From Circinella umbellata (taxonomy: Eukaryota > Mucoromycota > Mucoromycetes > Mucorales > Lichtheimiaceae): DNA of 64,000 nucleotides. Shown piece by piece: positions 61,865-64,000 of the stretch. Both the position numbers and the translations under genes were made by a program. The stretch lies in NCBI GenBank assembly GCA_025093555.1, contig JAIWNF010000002.1, positions 992,001-1,056,000 of the forward strand, written 5' to 3'. The first letter of the stretch is position 1. The number at the start of each line of letters is the position of its first letter. Under the pieces are notes generated by a model, which was not told the DNA's origin, made no database searches, and saw only the letters and a list, made by a program, of their open reading frames with translations.

Positions 61865-62246
61865 AAGACCATCCGCAGCAGGGGTCATTACATAAACTGT
61901 TAAATTATCCTAATTAATAACAGTCCGCGTAACAGTTTCTAACAGCCAAATTGTGCAGCGGTGCTGTGATTTACTGACTGTTACAATTAAAAATTCCATC
62001 CAGGTACGCCTTTACCAAAGCAATGTTTTTGGATTTTGCTAAAAGCAGGACCTTTTTTCTTGCGTTCAATGTCAATAGCGGGAGTTGTAGGTTGCGAATT
62101 TGTAGTAGTAATGAGAGCGTTGCTCATTTTAAAAATATAAATAAAAATAGAAGAAGGCTAACAGCTACCGCTGCAGGAGCTGAGTGTTAAAGAAGCTGTC
62201 AAATTCATCATAACAGCAGTTTTAACAGCACTGCTGCGGATGGTCC
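61865..62246. mobile_element. Short inverted-repeat element (MITE-like), about 380 bp
   Basis: GACCATCCGCAGCAG at 61867-61881 has a perfect inverted copy at 62231-62245. TA dinucleotides flank both ends (61863-61864 and 62247-62248), as expected for a Tc1/mariner-type TA target duplication, allowing a 1-nt difference at the very end. Subterminal CTGTTA/TAACAG motifs recur inside both ends. A 46-codon minus-strand frame lies inside. Too short for a transposase. Confidence 0.7.
61987..62127 (-). CDS. Small frame inside the MITE-like element
   Basis: 46 codons from ATG 62127: MSNALITTTNSQPTTPAIDI, then ERKKKGPAFSKIQKHCFGKG and a short end. Residue use is protein-like, unlike the surrounding AT-rich DNA. 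It could be the leftover 5' part of a transposase gene from the parent element, or a captured host exon. Expression is uncertain. Confidence 0.3.
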   Translation of the reverse strand: MSNALITTTNSQPTTPAIDIERKKKGPAFSKIQKHCFGKGVPGWNF

Positions 62247-63949
62247 TATGACAATCAACTGATTTAAGTAAATAAAAACATAAGTAGATTCTAATGCCAT
62301 GTTGACCAGGCGAAAATAAATATTAGAAATACTACCTATGGATTTAATGAATAAAAGAATAACAAACAAATAGACTTTTTATTCCGCGATCAATAAGATA
62401 TACAAAGGAACGTTTTTTAGGTGAAGGCCGAAGAGATATTGTATTGATAATTTTATTTTACACAGAAATAGTCAGGTATGTATAATTATACTATTAAATA
62501 ACTGTATATATATATTTAGGCTATTTCAAGTATTAACATGTTAGAGTCCATAATAACTAGTCTGAGCTGCGATGATAGTGGATTTATATAATAAAAGGCT
62601 TTGTATGTTGTATGTTGTATCGACTTATCATAGATTCTTGAAAGCAATGTTAATATTATTATTTATAGATGAGTAGTATAAAAAAAGTATGCTAGGAATT
62701 ATTGTTATTTAAAGTTAATACGTATGAGCCAATGAAACATATATTAATTAAAAAGATGAGAGAAGATTGATTAGAATCCAAATACAATAATAAATCACAG
62801 AGCGTGTTTATGTTATACCACAGAGAAAGTATAGAGGCCCGGAACTTCATCTTAAAAAGGAATATCCATGAGAAAATGTACACTAACAAGAATTTTGGTA
62901 TCGACTTTATTATCTTATCAATAAACAGTTACAAATCTTAAGATTTGATAACGAGTTAAAAATCCAAGTTTATTATAATGTACAGCATCTCTATATACAA
63001 TTAAAACTTATAGTACTGCTGGTTGATCATGTGATATTAGCAGAGTAAAGTATCTTATCTCATAGCTATTGTGTATATCATCTACATCTTCCAAAGGATA
63101 ATGAGTTCCACTTTATCAGTAAGGTAAATATAGACCATAATTATTTTATACACTTCTACGATACGATGTGAAACATGTATGATTAACACGACTCACCGAT
63201 TTTTGCAGCGGAGTTATTATTATTTTTTTGATTTGGCATGACAACAAATCGCTGTCGTCAGGATAACTAAAAAACCCATTTGTGGGGGGTTCTTTTCGTC
63301 TTTAAAAATGAGTGTATTAAAACCTGAGGGGTGGAGGTAGAACTAATTATTAAATTCATGCAGTCCAGAGTTTTTAAGTCTACTGCCTGATAAGAAATAT
63401 GAATACAGATAAGATAAGAGATGTAAAAAAAAATTTCCCCAGGTTTTCTTGAGAAAAAAAAAACTTGGTGTTCATATTGTAATCCTAAATATTACACTTA
63501 CATATTTTTTTTTGTCGATGCTAAATAAATGATTATGGGGCTGTATATATATACTATAACCAATAAAGAAACAATAACAAAATAATAGAATTATAAGCTG
63601 ATGGACGAGATTAAAAAATAATGATGGTTTCTCTCCATCGCTGCGCCATGAATCGCTTATTTTTTTATCATCTCGGCTAAAGAGATCTTAATCTACATAG
63701 ATCCAGTTCAAATTTTCTTTCCATAAAAAATTGACACGAAAAAAAAAAGTAAAAGCAATCTTTTTTTAATCAGAAAAAATAAATTTAACAATATCAATTT
63801 ACACAGATAGAAAGGTGGTGATTGTTACAGGGATGTGAAAAGATATATATACAAGTGACCCCGGTTTATAATTTTTCTTTTCTTTTTCTTTCAAAAACTG
63901 AAACCGTGCTTTTTATACAAGTTTCTAATATCTTTTTAAAAAAGATAAG
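62247..63949. other. Gene-poor region upstream of the amidotransferase
   Basis: 1.7 kb with no recognisable frame or RNA. A short C/G-run inverted pair (ACCC ... GGGGGGT) occurs near 63274-63292. The right end should hold the promoter of the gene at 63950. Confidence 0.5.
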
Positions 63950-64000
63950 ATGTGTGGTATTTTCGCAATTTATCGTTATGATGGTGACGTAGAGAATTAT
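63950..64000 (+). CDS. Class II glutamine amidotransferase, probably asparagine synthetase (5' end only)
   Basis: Only the first 17 codons are in the window: MCGIFAIYRYDGDVENY. An N-terminal Met-Cys-Gly-Ile is the hallmark of Ntn-type class II glutamine amidotransferases, where Cys2 (after Met removal) hydrolyses glutamine. The following residues resemble yeast asparagine synthetase (MCGIFAAFRHED) more than glutamine-fructose-6-phosphate transaminase (MCGIFAYxNY). The gene continues to the right. Confidence 0.7.
   Translation, partial: MCGIFAIYRYDGDVENY

Overview
The window looks like nuclear DNA of an early-diverging (Mucoromycota, Mucorales-like) fungus. It is strongly AT-rich. Genes carry many short GT-AG introns (mostly 50-110 nt, often with poly-T tracts). 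Gene content is fungal (Pop3, a Uds1-type septation protein, a fungal complex I 21 kDa subunit) together with INTS9, an Integrator subunit that Ascomycota and Basidiomycota generally lack. No search was possible, so the lineage is an inference. Spliced models were built by hand: each intron was placed at GT-AG (one GC-AG) borders, and every model keeps an open frame from ATG to stop.

Layout. 1-2.8 kb: first exons of an Fe-S DEAH helicase (leaves the window), a DSBA-like thioredoxin-fold protein and an unknown multi-span membrane protein, all minus. 3.7-9.2 kb: SRPK kinase (+), RNase P/MRP subunit Pop3 (-), a Rho GTPase (-). 9.8-21 kb: symplekin (-) divergent from a large P5 ATPase (+). 21.8-29.6 kb: MFS transporter (+), family-2 glycosyltransferase (-), CDC25/rhodanese phosphatase (+). 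29.6-33 kb: RIO1 kinase (-), complex I 21 kDa subunit (-). 33.6-35.0 kb: a 1.37 kb non-autonomous DNA transposon with GGCGCGCC-rich ends. 35.2-38.4 kb: three tandem paralogues of an unusual PB1-domain/hydrophobic-tail family. 39.3-49.5 kb: secreted alkaline phosphatase (+), Uds1 coiled-coil protein (-), INTS9 (-). 49.5-52.3 kb: gene-poor DNA with a candidate small SUMO-interacting-motif gene and a degenerate repeat array. 52.3-59.6 kb: NOP10 (+), THG1 (+), cytochrome P450 (-), a secreted repeat protein (+), an unknown protein (-). 59.6-63.9 kb: gene-poor, with a second short inverted-repeat element. The window ends in the first codons of an asparagine-synthetase-like amidotransferase.

Many genes serve RNA metabolism: SRPK (SR proteins), Pop3 (tRNA/rRNA processing), symplekin (3'-end cleavage), RIO1 (40S maturation), INTS9 (Integrator), NOP10 (H/ACA RNPs) and THG1 (tRNA-His). 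They sit on both strands with separate promoters, so I see no operon-like unit. The best candidate for something undescribed is the PB1/hydrophobic-tail tandem family at 35.2-38.4 kb. Next come the two-SIM small gene, the two transposon-like elements, and the P5 ATPase with a cysteine-rich luminal head and an altered TM4 motif.
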